64,000 nucleotides of DNA from Micromonospora parathelypteridis (GTDB lineage: Bacteria; Actinomycetota; Actinomycetes; Mycobacteriales; Micromonosporaceae): the NCBI RefSeq assembly GCF_014201145.1, contig NZ_JACHDP010000001.1, forward strand, positions 2,852,001 through 2,916,000. The letters run 5' to 3'. Within the stretch, counting starts at the first letter, position 1, and the number at the start of each line of letters is the position of its first letter. A model generated the notes under the pieces. That model ran no database searches. It was not told the DNA's origin and was given only the letters and a program-made list of their open reading frames with translations. This document shows positions 17,371 through 27,600 of this stretch, in pieces. The position numbers and the translations under genes were made by a program.

Positions 17371-18333
17371 ATGCTCCGGTCCGTCGCCGTTCTCGCCCTC
17401 GACCAGGTCGCTCCCTTCGAGCTCGGCGTGCTCGCCGAGGTGTTCGGCACCGACCGCACCGCCGATGGCTTCCCCGGCTACCGCTTCCAGGTGTGCAGCC
17501 CCGACGGCGCTCCCGTGCGTACCTCGTCCGGCTTCCGCCTCACCCCGAACGCCGACCTCGGCCCGGTCGACGAGGCCGACCTGGTGGCCATCCCCGCGCA
17601 CAGCCAGGGCACCACCGTTCCCGGCCCGGTGCTCGACGCGCTGCGCCGGGCCGACGCGCGCGGCGCGTACCTGTTCAGCGTCTGCTCCGGCGCCTTCCTG
17701 CTCGGCGAGGCCGGGCTGCTCGACGACCGGGAGTGCACGACCCACTGGCGGCACGTGGACGAGCTGCAACGCCGACACCCGCGTGCCCGGGTGCGCTGCA
17801 ACTCGCTCTACGTCCAGGACGGGCGGCTGCTCACCAGCGCCGGCACGGCGGCCGGCATCGACGCCTGCCTGCACCTGATCCGCCAGGAGCACGGCTCGGC
17901 CACGGCGACCAGGCTGGCCCGGCGGATGGTGGTGCCGCCACACCGCGACGGCGGCCAGTCCCAGTACGTCGAGGCGCCCATCCCGAAGGCACCCGAGGCG
18001 CCCACCCTGGAGCCAGTGCTGGAGTGGTTGATGGGTCACCTGGACCGGACGATCACCGTGGAGGAGTTGGCCGCCCGCGCCGACATGGCACCACGCACGT
18101 TCGCCCGTCGGTTCCGGGCCGAGACCGGCACCACCCCGCACGACTGGCTCACCAACCAGCGGGTGCTGCTTGCCCGACGGCTGCTCGAGGAGACCCCGTT
18201 GAGCGTGGAGGCGGTCGCCGACCAGGCCGGCTTCGGCGACGCCGCGGCGTTACGCCACCACTTCAGCCGCCGAGTCGGCGCCACCCCGCACAGTTACCGG
18301 ACCACGTTCCGGGACCGGGCGCACAGCAGCTGA
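17371..18333 (+). CDS. GlxA/AdpA-type transcriptional regulator (DJ-1-like plus AraC HTH)
   Basis: A 320-residue cytosolic regulator. Residues 1 to about 185 form a DJ-1/PfpI (glutamine amidotransferase-like) domain with SVCSGAFLLGEAGLL, in which Cys105 sits at the nucleophile-elbow position. This domain usually senses or oligomerises in this family. Residues about 215-318 form a double AraC helix-turn-helix (VEELAARADMAPRTFARRF and VADQAGFGDAAALRHHF). The architecture is that of AdpA and GlxA-like regulators. The ATG at 17371 follows a region with inverted repeats that may be its own operator. It is inserted between hpt and tilS, which usually adjoin, so it may be a local addition. Confidence 0.9.
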   Translation: MLRSVAVLALDQVAPFELGVLAEVFGTDRTADGFPGYRFQVCSPDGAPVRTSSGFRLTPNADLGPVDEADLVAIPAHSQGTTVPGPVLDALRRADARGAYLFSVCSGAFLLGEAGLLDDRECTTHWRHVDELQRRHPRARVRCNSLYVQDGRLLTSAGTAAGIDACLHLIRQEHGSATATRLARRMVVPPHRDGGQSQYVEAPIPKAPEAPTLEPVLEWLMGHLDRTITVEELAARADMAPRTFARRFRAETGTTPHDWLTNQRVLLARRLLEETPLSVEAVADQAGFGDAAALRHHFSRRVGATPHSYRTTFRDRAHSS

Positions 18334-18351
18334 GCCGACCCGCCGGGACGG

Positions 18352-19344
18352 TCAGGTGGGCTCCACCGGCGTCAGCCGGTCGGCGCGGCGAAGCACCCGG
18401 ACACCCCCCGGCAGATCGGTCGGGCCCTGACCACGCCAATCGGTGACCAGGGCGTCCAGGGCACTGACGTGCCGGTGCGACAGCGCGCCCGCCACGGCGC
18501 CCAGCTCGCGCGCCCAGCTGTGCAGCACCCGGCCGCGTACCGCGGGAACCAGACCGACCAGCCCCGGCACGGAGAGCCCTCCGCCGGGACACCGCGCCGC
18601 CGCGAGCGCCGTCGCCGCCAGCTCGTCGAGCGCGGCGTTGTCGGCAGCCACCAGCCGGGCGGTACGCGCGAGGTTGTCCACCACGCCGGGCCCGAGCGCC
18701 CGCACCAGCGCCGGCAGCAGGTCGGCTCGTACCCGGGAGCGGGCGTACGACGGGTCGGTGTTGTGCGGGTCCTGCCACGGGCTCAGCCCGAGCGCGGCAC
18801 ACGCCGCGCGCGTCTGCTCCCGACCGATCTCCAGCAGCGGCCGCAGCAGCGGCACCCCGGCCAGGTCCCGCCGGGCCGGCATCCCGGCCAGCCCGCGGGG
18901 GCCGGAGCCCCGGGCAAGCGCGAGCAGCACCGTCTCCGCCTGGTCGTCGCGGGTGTGCCCGGTGAGCACCGCGACCGCGTTCTGCTGCCGCGCCACCTCG
19001 GTCAACGCCTCGTAGCGGGCCTCCCGGGCTGCCGCCTCCGGGCCTCCCGGACGCCCGGCCACCTCCACCCGCACCACGGTCGCCGACACGAACCCGGCCC
19101 CACGGGCCCACCCGGCCACCGCCTCGGCACGCTGCGCGGAGCCGTCCTGCAAGCCGTGGTCGACGGTGACGAACGCCGCGGCGCGGCCCAGCCGAGGCGC
19201 CACGAACACGGTGGCCGCCGCGAGTGCGAGCGAATCGGCGCCACCGGAGCAGGCGACCAGCACCGGCCCGCCGGACGGCAGCCCGGTCAGTGCGCGGCGG
19301 ACCGCGACCCGGATCGCGGCCACCGGCGGGGCGAGCGCGGCCAC
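18352..19344 (-). CDS. tilS: tRNA(Ile)-lysidine synthase
   Basis: A 330-residue enzyme that attaches lysine to C34 of the tRNA-Ile with CAU anticodon, using ATP, and so enables AUA decoding. The N-type pyrophosphatase loop CSGGADS is at residues 32-38. VDHGLQ and GHTRDDQAETVLLAL, family landmarks, follow. The start used is GTG 19344, eleven bases after the stop of the upstream protease gene, which implies co-transcription. The C-terminal part is the short form typical of actinobacteria. The tilS-protease-dacB order matches M. tuberculosis Rv3625c-Rv3627c. Confidence 0.94.
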   Translation of the reverse strand: MAALAPPVAAIRVAVRRALTGLPSGGPVLVACSGGADSLALAAATVFVAPRLGRAAAFVTVDHGLQDGSAQRAEAVAGWARGAGFVSATVVRVEVAGRPGGPEAAAREARYEALTEVARQQNAVAVLTGHTRDDQAETVLLALARGSGPRGLAGMPARRDLAGVPLLRPLLEIGREQTRAACAALGLSPWQDPHNTDPSYARSRVRADLLPALVRALGPGVVDNLARTARLVAADNAALDELAATALAAARCPGGGLSVPGLVGLVPAVRGRVLHSWARELGAVAGALSHRHVSALDALVTDWRGQGPTDLPGGVRVLRRADRLTPVEPT

Positions 19345-19354
19345 CGGCGGGTGG

Positions 19355-20425
19355 TCAGCCAGCGGCCGGGAAGGTGCCGGCCGGGCCGTGCACCCGGGCC
19401 ACCCAGGCGTCCGGGTCGCCCAGCTCCGACAGGCGGGGCAGGGTGAGCGGCGAGTTGAAGATCGAGTTGAACCCGTCCATGCCGACCCGCTCGACCACGC
19501 CGTGCACGAACTTGCGCCCCTCGGCGTACTGGCGCATCTTGACGTCCACCCCGAGCAGCCGGCGGATCGCCTTCTCCAGCGGGTTGCCCGCCTCCCGGCG
19601 ACGGTTGAACGACGCCCGGATCCGCTCCACGCTCGGGATCACCTGCGGGCCGACGCCGTCCATGACGAACTCGGCGTGCCCCTCCAGCAGGGTCATCAAC
19701 GCGGTGAGCCGGTCGAGCACCGCCCGCTGCGCCGGGGTCTGCACGATGTCCAGCACGCTGGTGCGGCTCTCCGGGTCACGGACCGCGTCGGAGAGCGTCG
19801 CCACCCCGCGCCGCAGCCGCTCGACCAGATGCTCGCTCCCGCTGGACGAGGCGTCGACGAACGCCTGCACCTCACCGAGGAAGTACGCCCGCATCCACGG
19901 GACGGCGGTGAACTGGGTCCGGTGCGTGACCTCGTGCAGGCACACCCAGAGCCGGAAGTCCCGCGGGTCGGCGCCGAGCTTGCGCTCCACCTCGACGATG
20001 TTCGGTGCGACCAGCAGCAACTGGCCCGGGTCGGCCGAGAAGACCTCGTACTGGCCGAGCACCCGGCCGGAGAGGTAGGCCAGCACGGTCCCGGCCTGCA
20101 CCCCGGTCAGCCTCGACCCGATCGCCTCGGTCAACGCGCCCGGCTGCTTGTCGCCGGAGAGCCGGCTCACCAGCGGAGTGATCACCTCGCGGAGACCGGC
20201 GATGTTGGTCGCCGCCCAGTCGCGCCGGTCGACCACCCGGACCGGCGGATGCGCCACCTGCGCCCGCAACCCCGTGTAGTCGGCCACGTGCCCGGCCGCC
20301 TCGTCGGTCAGCCGGCGCAGGTCGCCGACCACGTCGGTGGCCTCGGAGAACGACACCCGGGGGCCCGACTTGCTCAACGCCCCCGCGGTGGCGGCGGCCA
20401 GATCCCAGTCCACGAACTGCGCCAT
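19355..20425 (-). CDS. Zinc-dependent metalloprotease-like protein (DUF2342 family)
   Basis: A 356-residue protein of the DUF2342 family, often labelled coenzyme F420 biosynthesis-associated or zinc-dependent metalloprotease. It contains a metal-binding HEVTH at residues 164-168 (CLHEVTHRTQF) and a later LEGHAEFVMDG that could give the third ligand. No signal peptide is visible, so a cytosolic place is likely. Its substrate is unknown to me. The start ATG at 20425 gives MAQFVDWDLA. It corresponds in position to M. tuberculosis Rv3626c, between dacB and tilS, and probably shares their transcript. Confidence 0.88.
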   Translation of the reverse strand: MAQFVDWDLAAATAGALSKSGPRVSFSEATDVVGDLRRLTDEAAGHVADYTGLRAQVAHPPVRVVDRRDWAATNIAGLREVITPLVSRLSGDKQPGALTEAIGSRLTGVQAGTVLAYLSGRVLGQYEVFSADPGQLLLVAPNIVEVERKLGADPRDFRLWVCLHEVTHRTQFTAVPWMRAYFLGEVQAFVDASSSGSEHLVERLRRGVATLSDAVRDPESRTSVLDIVQTPAQRAVLDRLTALMTLLEGHAEFVMDGVGPQVIPSVERIRASFNRRREAGNPLEKAIRRLLGVDVKMRQYAEGRKFVHGVVERVGMDGFNSIFNSPLTLPRLSELGDPDAWVARVHGPAGTFPAAG

Positions 20426-20507
20426 GGACCCACCGTACCCGCGCCGCGACACCCCGACCCGGGCTCGCGCCGTCGATCGACGCCGATGGCGGGGTCGGGA
20501 GCCCTCC

Positions 20508-22421
20508 TCAGCCGCAGCCGCAACCAGCCAACGCGGCGGCGATCCGGTCCAGAGCGGGCTGGGCCGTTTCCTTCCCGCCCGGCACCTGGTCGGTGAGCAC
20601 CGCGAAGGTGAGCAGTCGACCATCAGCGGTAGTGACCAGGCCCGCGATGGCGTGCACGGCGGTCAGTGTGCCGGTCTTGGCCCGGACGCTGCCTGCACCG
20701 GCAGCGGTGCCGGGCGCGTTGCGGTAACGCTCGTCCAGGGTCCCGGACCAGGCGCCCACCGGCAGGCCACCGAAGACGCCGGCCAACTCCGGATGGTCCG
20801 GGCTGGCCGCCAGTCGGATCAGGTCGGTCAGCAACGACGGGCTGATCCGGTTGCGGCGGGACAGCCCGCTGCCGTCGGAGAGCGTGATCTCGTCGGCGGG
20901 CAGGCCCAGCTCGGCCACCTCGGCGTCCATCGCGGCGGCGCCCCCGTCGAACGAGGCCGGCTGGTTGCGGGCCAGCGCGACCTGACGGGCCAGCGCCTCG
21001 GCCACCAGGTTGTCACTCTCGCTGATCATGATGTCGACCAGCCGGATCATCGGCGGAGACTGCACCACACCCAGTTCGGTGCCCGGTGCCGGGGTGCCAC
21101 CGGCTGCCGCCGGCGCTGGAGCGGTGCCACGCTTCACCGCGCTGGCCGGCACGCCGAGCAGCCGGGCGAACGCCTTACCGGCCGCCAGGTCCGGCTCGCT
21201 GAACCGGGCGGCGGCCCCGTGCTCGACGCCCGGGTCCCTGCGCGCGCCATCGGTCATCAACGCGGTCACCGCGCCGCCAGACCCACCGGTGGGGATGTCG
21301 GAGTCCCAGCCCGGACCGTAGACCGGGCCGGAGTAGACCGAGCCGTCGATGGTGACACTGGTCGGGGTGGTGCCGCCGAGCGCGGTACGCACCTGGGCGG
21401 CCAGATCGTCGAGACGTGCCGCTCCCGGGTAGTAGCCCTTCTTGTCGATCGCGATGGTGGGATCACCGCCACCGATGATCACTACCTCGCCGGCCTTCGC
21501 GCCGGCCACGGCGCGAGTCGGGATCCGGTAGCCGGGTCCACGGGCCGCCAGCACGGTCACCGCGGTCGCCAACTTGGTCACCGAGGCGGGCACGGTGCCG
21601 TCGTCAGCGCCCTTGTCGAACAACGTCTGGCCGGTGATGACATCGGCTACCGAGACGTTCACCCGGTCGCCCAGGGCGGAGACCCCGACCAGCGGGTCAA
21701 GCGCGGCACGAACCCCGTCCGGGGTGGGCACCGGGGCGTTCGGGTCCGGGCCGGGCAGCACGTCCGACGGGTCGGGCTCCGGGGTCACGCCGACGGCACT
21801 CGGGGCGGAACCGTTGTCGTCGCCCAGCCATCCGGCGACCGGACCGGGCCGGGTGACGACGACTCCGACGCCGGCGAGCACCAGCAGCAGGACGACGGCC
21901 AACACCACCGGCAGCCGCCGCCGGCGACGCGGTGTGACGGGCTCGGGCGCCGGCGCGGCACCGGCGGGTGCGGGCAGCGCGGAGATCGGCGGACCCAGCG
22001 GCGGGACGCCGTTCAGGTTGGGGGCGGTCGGCCCGTGACCGGACGACGGGCTGGTCGGGACCGGGCTGACCGGAACCGCGGCGCTCCCGCGCGGCGGGCC
22101 GCCCCGGGCCGGGCTGGTCGGGGCGGAGTTGACCGGAACCGCGGCGTTCCCGCGCGGCGGGCCGCTCGCCGGCCGATCACCGGCGACCGCCGGGAAGCGG
22201 GCGTTGTTCGAGCCGGGCGGGGCCGACCCGGCCGGCGGGCGCCAGGGCAGCGGTGAAGGCCTCTCGGGCACCGTCTCCGGCGCCGGCGTCGCTGGCTCGG
22301 GAGCCCGTGGAAGGTGGGCCTCGGGCACCGGCACCCGACCCCTGGCGCCACCGGAGCCAGATCGTCCGGTACCGTGCGCGGAGCCCCCGTCCGGGCGGTA
22401 GTGTGAATCTTCCCTCCCCAC
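20508..22421 (-). CDS. dacB: D-alanyl-D-alanine carboxypeptidase/endopeptidase (PBP4 type)
   Basis: A 637-residue class C penicillin-binding protein that trims or cleaves peptidoglycan peptides outside the cell. A long cytoplasmic Pro/Ala/Gly-rich segment (residues 1 to about 160) precedes one membrane helix near 165-190. The catalytic motifs are all present: SVTK (Ser280, Lys283), SDN (469-471) and KTG (582-584). The start GTG at 22421 follows a strong GGGGGAGGAGG. The cytoplasmic extension contains a two-copy 21-residue repeat and is unusual for PBP4 proteins. It is divergent from ppa, as in M. tuberculosis (Rv3627c/Rv3628). Confidence 0.95.
   Translation of the reverse strand: MGREDSHYRPDGGSAHGTGRSGSGGARGRVPVPEAHLPRAPEPATPAPETVPERPSPLPWRPPAGSAPPGSNNARFPAVAGDRPASGPPRGNAAVPVNSAPTSPARGGPPRGSAAVPVSPVPTSPSSGHGPTAPNLNGVPPLGPPISALPAPAGAAPAPEPVTPRRRRRLPVVLAVVLLLVLAGVGVVVTRPGPVAGWLGDDNGSAPSAVGVTPEPDPSDVLPGPDPNAPVPTPDGVRAALDPLVGVSALGDRVNVSVADVITGQTLFDKGADDGTVPASVTKLATAVTVLAARGPGYRIPTRAVAGAKAGEVVIIGGGDPTIAIDKKGYYPGAARLDDLAAQVRTALGGTTPTSVTIDGSVYSGPVYGPGWDSDIPTGGSGGAVTALMTDGARRDPGVEHGAAARFSEPDLAAGKAFARLLGVPASAVKRGTAPAPAAAGGTPAPGTELGVVQSPPMIRLVDIMISESDNLVAEALARQVALARNQPASFDGGAAAMDAEVAELGLPADEITLSDGSGLSRRNRISPSLLTDLIRLAASPDHPELAGVFGGLPVGAWSGTLDERYRNAPGTAAGAGSVRAKTGTLTAVHAIAGLVTTADGRLLTFAVLTDQVPGGKETAQPALDRIAAALAGCGCG
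22068..22165. repeat. 63-base coding repeat in the dacB N-terminus
   Basis: A 35-base block at 22068-22102 recurs at 22131-22165 with one mismatch, so the period is 63 bases (21 residues). It encodes two units of the pattern GGPPRG-[SN]-AAVPV in the disordered cytoplasmic part of the dacB product. It looks like an in-frame tandem duplication. Confidence 0.8.
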
Positions 22422-22574
22422 GACCCCCTCCTCCCCCAGCGAAAATCGGCTTGGGTGACACTACTTCGGTCCGAAGACTATGCGGCGGCCGGAGTCGGCG
22501 GGTGGGCATTCACCTGTCCGGAGGGGCCGCCAGTGGTTCCGTTAGCCAGCGTGGGCAGACGAGGGAGCGTGCAC

Positions 22575-23081
22575 ATGGATTTCGACGTGACGGTTGAGAT
22601 CCCCAAGGGTCACCGGAACAAGTACGAGGTGGACCACAAGACCGGCCGGATCCGGCTGGATCGCACCCTCTTCACCTCCACCCAGTACCCGGCCGACTAC
22701 GGGTTCATCGAGGGCACCCTGGGCGAGGACGGCGACCCGCTGGACGCGCTGGTGCTGGTCCCCGAGCCGACCTTCCCGGGCTGCCTGATCCGCTGCCGCA
22801 CCATCGGCATGTTCCGGATGACCGACGAGAAGGGCGGGGACGACAAGGTCCTCTGCGTGCCCTACGAGGACCCGCGCCAGGAGCACCTGCGCGACATCCA
22901 CCACCTGGGCGAGTTCGACCGGCTCGAGATCCAGCACTTCTTCGAGGTGTACAAGGACCTGGAGCCCGGCAAGTCGGTGGAGGGCGCCACCTGGGTCGGC
23001 CGCACCGAGGCCGAGGCCGAGATCCACGCCTCCTACCAGCGGGCCCGCGACGCCGAGGCGCGCGGCGAATCCGCCCACTGA
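22575..23081 (+). CDS. ppa: Inorganic pyrophosphatase
   Basis: A 168-residue soluble family I pyrophosphatase that hydrolyses diphosphate to two phosphates and so drives biosynthetic reactions. Active-site landmarks are present: [13 protein letters not shown] at the N-terminus, [11 protein letters not shown], and the metal-binding [11 protein letters not shown]. The ATG at 22575 follows GAGGGAG. In the 153-base gap to dacB, TTCGGTCCGAA (22465-22475) is a small palindrome near where the ppa promoter should be. Downstream, a strong hairpin separates it from eccD. The length matches actinobacterial enzymes. Confidence 0.97.
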   Translation: MDFDVTVEIPKGHRNKYEVDHKTGRIRLDRTLFTSTQYPADYGFIEGTLGEDGDPLDALVLVPEPTFPGCLIRCRTIGMFRMTDEKGGDDKVLCVPYEDPRQEHLRDIHHLGEFDRLEIQHFFEVYKDLEPGKSVEGATWVGRTEAEAEIHASYQRARDAEARGESAH

Positions 23082-23094
23082 CAACCGCTGACGC

Positions 23095-23138
23095 ACCGGG
23101 CCCGGGGGCCGCTCAACCGAGCAGCCCCCGGGCCCGGT
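23095..23138. terminator. Strong 14-base hairpin between ppa and eccD
   Basis: ACCGGGCCCGGGGG (23095-23108) pairs perfectly with CCCCCGGGCCCGGT (23125-23138). The right arm lies inside the last codons of eccD, so the hairpin can serve both convergent transcripts. This is the strongest stem seen in the window. No T-tract follows on either side. Confidence 0.8.
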
Positions 23139-24516
23139 CGTACAGGTCGAGCACCGCGCAGGCGATCGGCACCACGGCGACCACCAGGGCCGTGTCGGTG
23201 AGGTCCGCGACCCTGCCGAGGTACGGCGAGACCGGCCGGCGGGCGTACCCGGTGCCGCTGGCCGCGGCCACCAGGGCCAGCGCCGCACCACCCAGGACCA
23301 GCGCCAGTCGCCCCGCGTCGTCGGCCCGGCCGACCAGCACCGCGCCCAGCACCGCGTAGCCGGCCAGCCCGGCGAGCACCGTCGGCACCCGGTGCCGCAG
23401 CGCCACGAACAGCCGCGACCGCAGCAGCAGCACCGCCGAGGTGACCGCGACCAGCACCCGACCGGCCGTTCCACCAGCAAGACCGAGTACGACCGCCGAG
23501 GCCACCACCAGCAGGGCGTGCCCGATCAACATCCCGGTGAGCATCTCCTCGGTGCGGGTCACCGCGGCGTGTACCCGGCTTCGGTCCGGCAGATCCCGGG
23601 CCCGCTCCGGCTCTTCCGCGGAGGTCGAGGCCGGCAGGGTGATGGGCGGCAAGGGCAACTTGCCCAGCCGGATGGCCAGCAGCGGGATCACGCCGACCGC
23701 GAAGACCAGTGCGCTGAGCAGCACCGCGGCCGTGCCGGCCGACGTCAGCAGCAGCCCACCGAGCGCGGCCCCGGCGCTGATCAGGCCGACCGTGACACCG
23801 GCCACGAAGACCCGCAGCCGGCTGGCCACCCCGAGCAGGCCGATCAGCGCCACCAGCAGCAGCGCCACCGAGCCGGCCAGCAGCTCGGGCGCACCCACCC
23901 AGCGGGCCGGCCCGACCGGCCCGACCGGGTCGCCGGAGCCGACCGCGAGGGCGCCGGCCATGAACGCGTACGGCAGCGCGTAACCGCCGAGCGTCGCCCC
24001 GGCGGCGCCGTCGCCGTTGGCGCGGGACGCCACCGTGCCGGCCACGGTGAGCATCAGCGCCACCACAGCGGCCGCCAGCCAGCCGGCCCGGTGCGTCGGG
24101 CCGCCGGCGAGCAGGGCGAGCAGCCCGACGAAGAGCGGCACGGCGGCGCCGGCCAGACCGGCGGCACGGGTGGCGGTTGGTGACCAGGCGCCGCCACGGC
24201 GACGGGCGCCGTCGGCGATCGCCTCGACCACGTCGTCGTACTCCAGCTCGGGCCAGTGGGCGCGGGCCGGCACGAGATGCAGCACCTCACCGTCGCGGAC
24301 GCCCTGCGGCAGCAGCGCCTGAGCGGTCACCAGCAGCGCGCCGTCGGTGCGACGGAGAACCCAACCGCCGTGCTTCTCGCCGTCGTCGGCCAGCCCGACA
24401 CCGGCGTGCCGGAGCACGTCGGGCAGCAGCTCGGCCAGGGGCACCTGCTCCGGCAGGGCGACGTCCACCCGTCGTTGCGGCGCGCTGATGGTGACGCGGG
24501 CCAGCCCGGTTGTCAT
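23113..24516 (-). CDS. eccD: Type VII secretion integral membrane protein EccD
   Basis: A 467-residue protein. Residues 1 to about 85 form the ubiquitin-like cytosolic domain of EccD (RVTISAPQRRVDVALPEQV ... GEVLHLVPA). The rest is almost entirely hydrophobic, with about eleven membrane helices, as expected of the subunit that forms the membrane wall of ESX pores. The ATG at 24516 follows GGAGATC. It is divergent from eccC with about 100 bases between the starts. It resembles the small ESX-4 type, but the subtype was not tested by alignment. Confidence 0.9.
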   Translation of the reverse strand: MTTGLARVTISAPQRRVDVALPEQVPLAELLPDVLRHAGVGLADDGEKHGGWVLRRTDGALLVTAQALLPQGVRDGEVLHLVPARAHWPELEYDDVVEAIADGARRRGGAWSPTATRAAGLAGAAVPLFVGLLALLAGGPTHRAGWLAAAVVALMLTVAGTVASRANGDGAAGATLGGYALPYAFMAGALAVGSGDPVGPVGPARWVGAPELLAGSVALLLVALIGLLGVASRLRVFVAGVTVGLISAGAALGGLLLTSAGTAAVLLSALVFAVGVIPLLAIRLGKLPLPPITLPASTSAEEPERARDLPDRSRVHAAVTRTEEMLTGMLIGHALLVVASAVVLGLAGGTAGRVLVAVTSAVLLLRSRLFVALRHRVPTVLAGLAGYAVLGAVLVGRADDAGRLALVLGGAALALVAAASGTGYARRPVSPYLGRVADLTDTALVVAVVPIACAVLDLYDRARGLLG

Positions 24517-24617
24517 CGACTGATCTCCATATCGAAGGGGATCGGAGGCTGCGCGGACGACAGGACTTTACCTACCATGAGCCAGGCTCGGGTTACCCAG
24601 CGCTGTCAGGAGGCCGA

Positions 24618-27600
24618 GTGTCCACCGTCGTCATCAAGCGCCCGCCACGTCGACCGGCGCCGGAGATCCCCGCGGGCGAGCTGCCGGTCGAGGCCCCGCC
24701 GGAGATCCCCGTGGTGACCGGCGGGCGGTGGCAGCAGATGCTCATGCTGCTGCCCATGCTCGGCGGCACGGTGGCGATGGCGATGATGTTCGGCCGGGGC
24801 GGCGGCGCCTACTCGTACGTGGTGGGCGGAATGTTCGGGCTCTCGTCGTTGGCGATGCTGGTGACGTCCTGGGGCAGCGCCTCCGGCACCCCGAAGAAGT
24901 CCGAGATGATGGCCGCCCGCCGGGAGTACCTGCGCCACCTGGCCACGCTGCGGCGGAGGGTTCGACGGACCGCTGGACAGCAGCGGGCCGGGCTCTACTA
25001 CCGGCACCCGGACCCAGGCGGGCTCTGGTCGACCGTGGACAGCCACCGGGTCTGGGAGCGGCGCCCCGCCGACCCCGATTTCGCGGTGGTGCGGGTCGCC
25101 GTCGGGCCACAGACCCTGGCCACCCCGCTCGTTCCACCGGTCACCCGACCGTTGGAGGAGTTGGAGCCGATGACGGCCGGGGCGCTGCGCCGCTTCCTGG
25201 ACGCGTACTCCGTGGTGCCGGACCTGCCGGTGGCGCTGTCGCTGCGCAGCTTCGCCCGCGTGCACGTGCGGCCGGCCGGCCGGACCGGGAGCGGCGCCCC
25301 GGCCACCGCCGGACCACCCACCGGCGACCCGGCGGCGCAGGCGCTGGCCCGGGCGGTGCTGACCCAACTGGCGGTCTTCCACGCCCCCGACGAGCTGCTC
25401 GTCGCGGTCTGCGCCGGCCCGGAACGCCGGACCTGCTGGGAGTGGGTGAAATGGCTCCCGCACGCCCACCACCCCGGCCGCACCGACGCGCTCGGACCGG
25501 TACGCCTGGTGACCAGCTCCGCCGCCGAGCTGGAACGCCTGCTGGCCGACGTACTCGCCAGCCGGTCCCGGTTCAGCCCGGCCGGCCCGGCCACCGACGG
25601 CCCGCACGTGGTGGTGGTCCTCGACGGCGGCGACCTGACCGGTGCCAGTGACCTGACCGGTGACGGCGGTATCGACGCGGTCACCGTGCTGGACCTGGAC
25701 ACCCCGGCGCCACGGCTGCTCGACCGGTACGCGCTGCTGCTCGAGTTGCACGGGCGGCGGCTGCACTCATGGTCGTCCGACGGGCACGCCGAGGTGGGCA
25801 CCGCCGACCAGCTCGACCTCGCCGACGCCGAGGCGATCGCCCGACGGTTGGCGCCGCTGCGCCTCGCTGGCGCGTCCCGCGGACCCGATGCCCCACTCCA
25901 GGCCGACCTGGGCCTTCCCGAGCTACTGGGTCTCGGCGACCCGGAGAGCTTCACGGCCGAGCAGGGCTGGCTCCCGCGCTCGGCGCGCGACCGGCTGCGG
26001 GTGCCGATCGGGGTGGGCGCGGACGGCGGTGCCATCGAGTTGGACCTCAAGGAGTCCGCCCAGGACGGGATGGGTCCGCACGGCCTGCTCATCGGGGCGA
26101 CCGGTTCCGGCAAGTCCGAGCTGCTTCGCACGCTGGTGCTGGGGCTGGCCGTGACGCACAGCTCCGAGCAGCTCAACTTCGTGCTCGTCGACTTCAAGGG
26201 TGGCGCCACCTTCGCCTCGTTCGACCGGCTGCCGCACACCGCAGCCGTGATCACCAACCTGGCCGACGCGTTGCCCCTGGTCGACCGGATGGTCGACGCG
26301 ATCAACGGGGAACTCGTCCGCCGCCAGGAGCTGCTGCGGCGCGCCGGCAACTTCGCCAGCGTGCGCGACTACGAACGGGCCCGGGCGGCCGGCAGCCCAC
26401 TGGCCCCGCTGCCGTCGCTGCTGCTGATCTGCGACGAATTCTCCGAACTGCTCTCCGCCAAGCCCGACTTCATCGACCTGTTCGTGCAGATCGGCCGGCT
26501 GGGCCGGTCGCTCGGCGTGCACCTGCTGCTCGCCAGCCAGCGGCTGGAAGAGGGGCGACTCCGCGGGCTGGACACCCACCTGTCGTACCGGATCGGTCTG
26601 CGTACCTTCTCCGCGCTGGAGTCCCGCACCGTGCTCGGGGTGGCGGACGCCCACGAGCTGCCCCGCTCGCCGGGCCACGGCTACCTGCGCGCCGGCACCG
26701 ACCCGCTGGCCCGGTTCAAGGCCGCGTACGTCTCGGGTGCCGTCCGGCGTCGGGCCGCGACGGCCGGCGTGAGCGCCGAGGGGGGCGCGCGACTGCTCAC
26801 CTTCACCACCCACGTCGTGCCGGTGCCCGAGCCGACAACCCCGGTCGCGCCCGTCGTCGCGGAGGAGGAGGGCAGAGAGACACTGCTCGACCTGCTGGTG
26901 GACCGGCTCGTCGGACAGGGCCCGCCGGCGCACCAGGTCTGGCTCCCGCCGCTCGGTCAGCCGCCGGCCCTGGACGAGCTGCTCGGCCCGGTGGAGGTGG
27001 ACCCGAAGCGCGGGCTCACCGTGGGCAACCCGGAGCTGCACGGCGCGCTCGGAGTGCCGCTCGCCATCGTGGACAAGCCGTTGGAGCAGCGACGGGACCT
27101 GCTCTGGCTGGCGCTGGACGGTGCCGCCGGGCATGTCGCGGTGGTCGGAGCGCCGCAGAGCGGCAAATCCACCGCGCTGCGTACGCTGATCTGCGCGCTG
27201 GCGCTCACCCACACCCCGGCCGAGGTGCAGGTCTACTGCCTCGACTTCGGTGGCGGCGGGCTGGCCGCCCTGCGCGACCTCCCGCACGTCGGCGGGGTGA
27301 CCGGTCGGGCCGACCCGACCGCCGTACGGCGCACCGTCGGCGAGATGGCCACCCTGCTGGCCGATCGGGAACGCCGCTTCGCGGAGCTGGGCGTGGAGTC
27401 GATGGCCGCGTACCGGCAGCGACGGAACGCAGCGGCGGCGACCAGCCAGCCGGGCCACGATCCGTTCGGTGACGTGTTCCTGGTGATCGACGGTTGGAGC
27501 ACGGTCCGCGGCGAGTACGACGACTTGGAGCCACTGGTCACCGACCTGGCCACCCGAGGGCTGTCGTACGGGCTGCACGTGGTCGCCACGGCGCTGCGCT

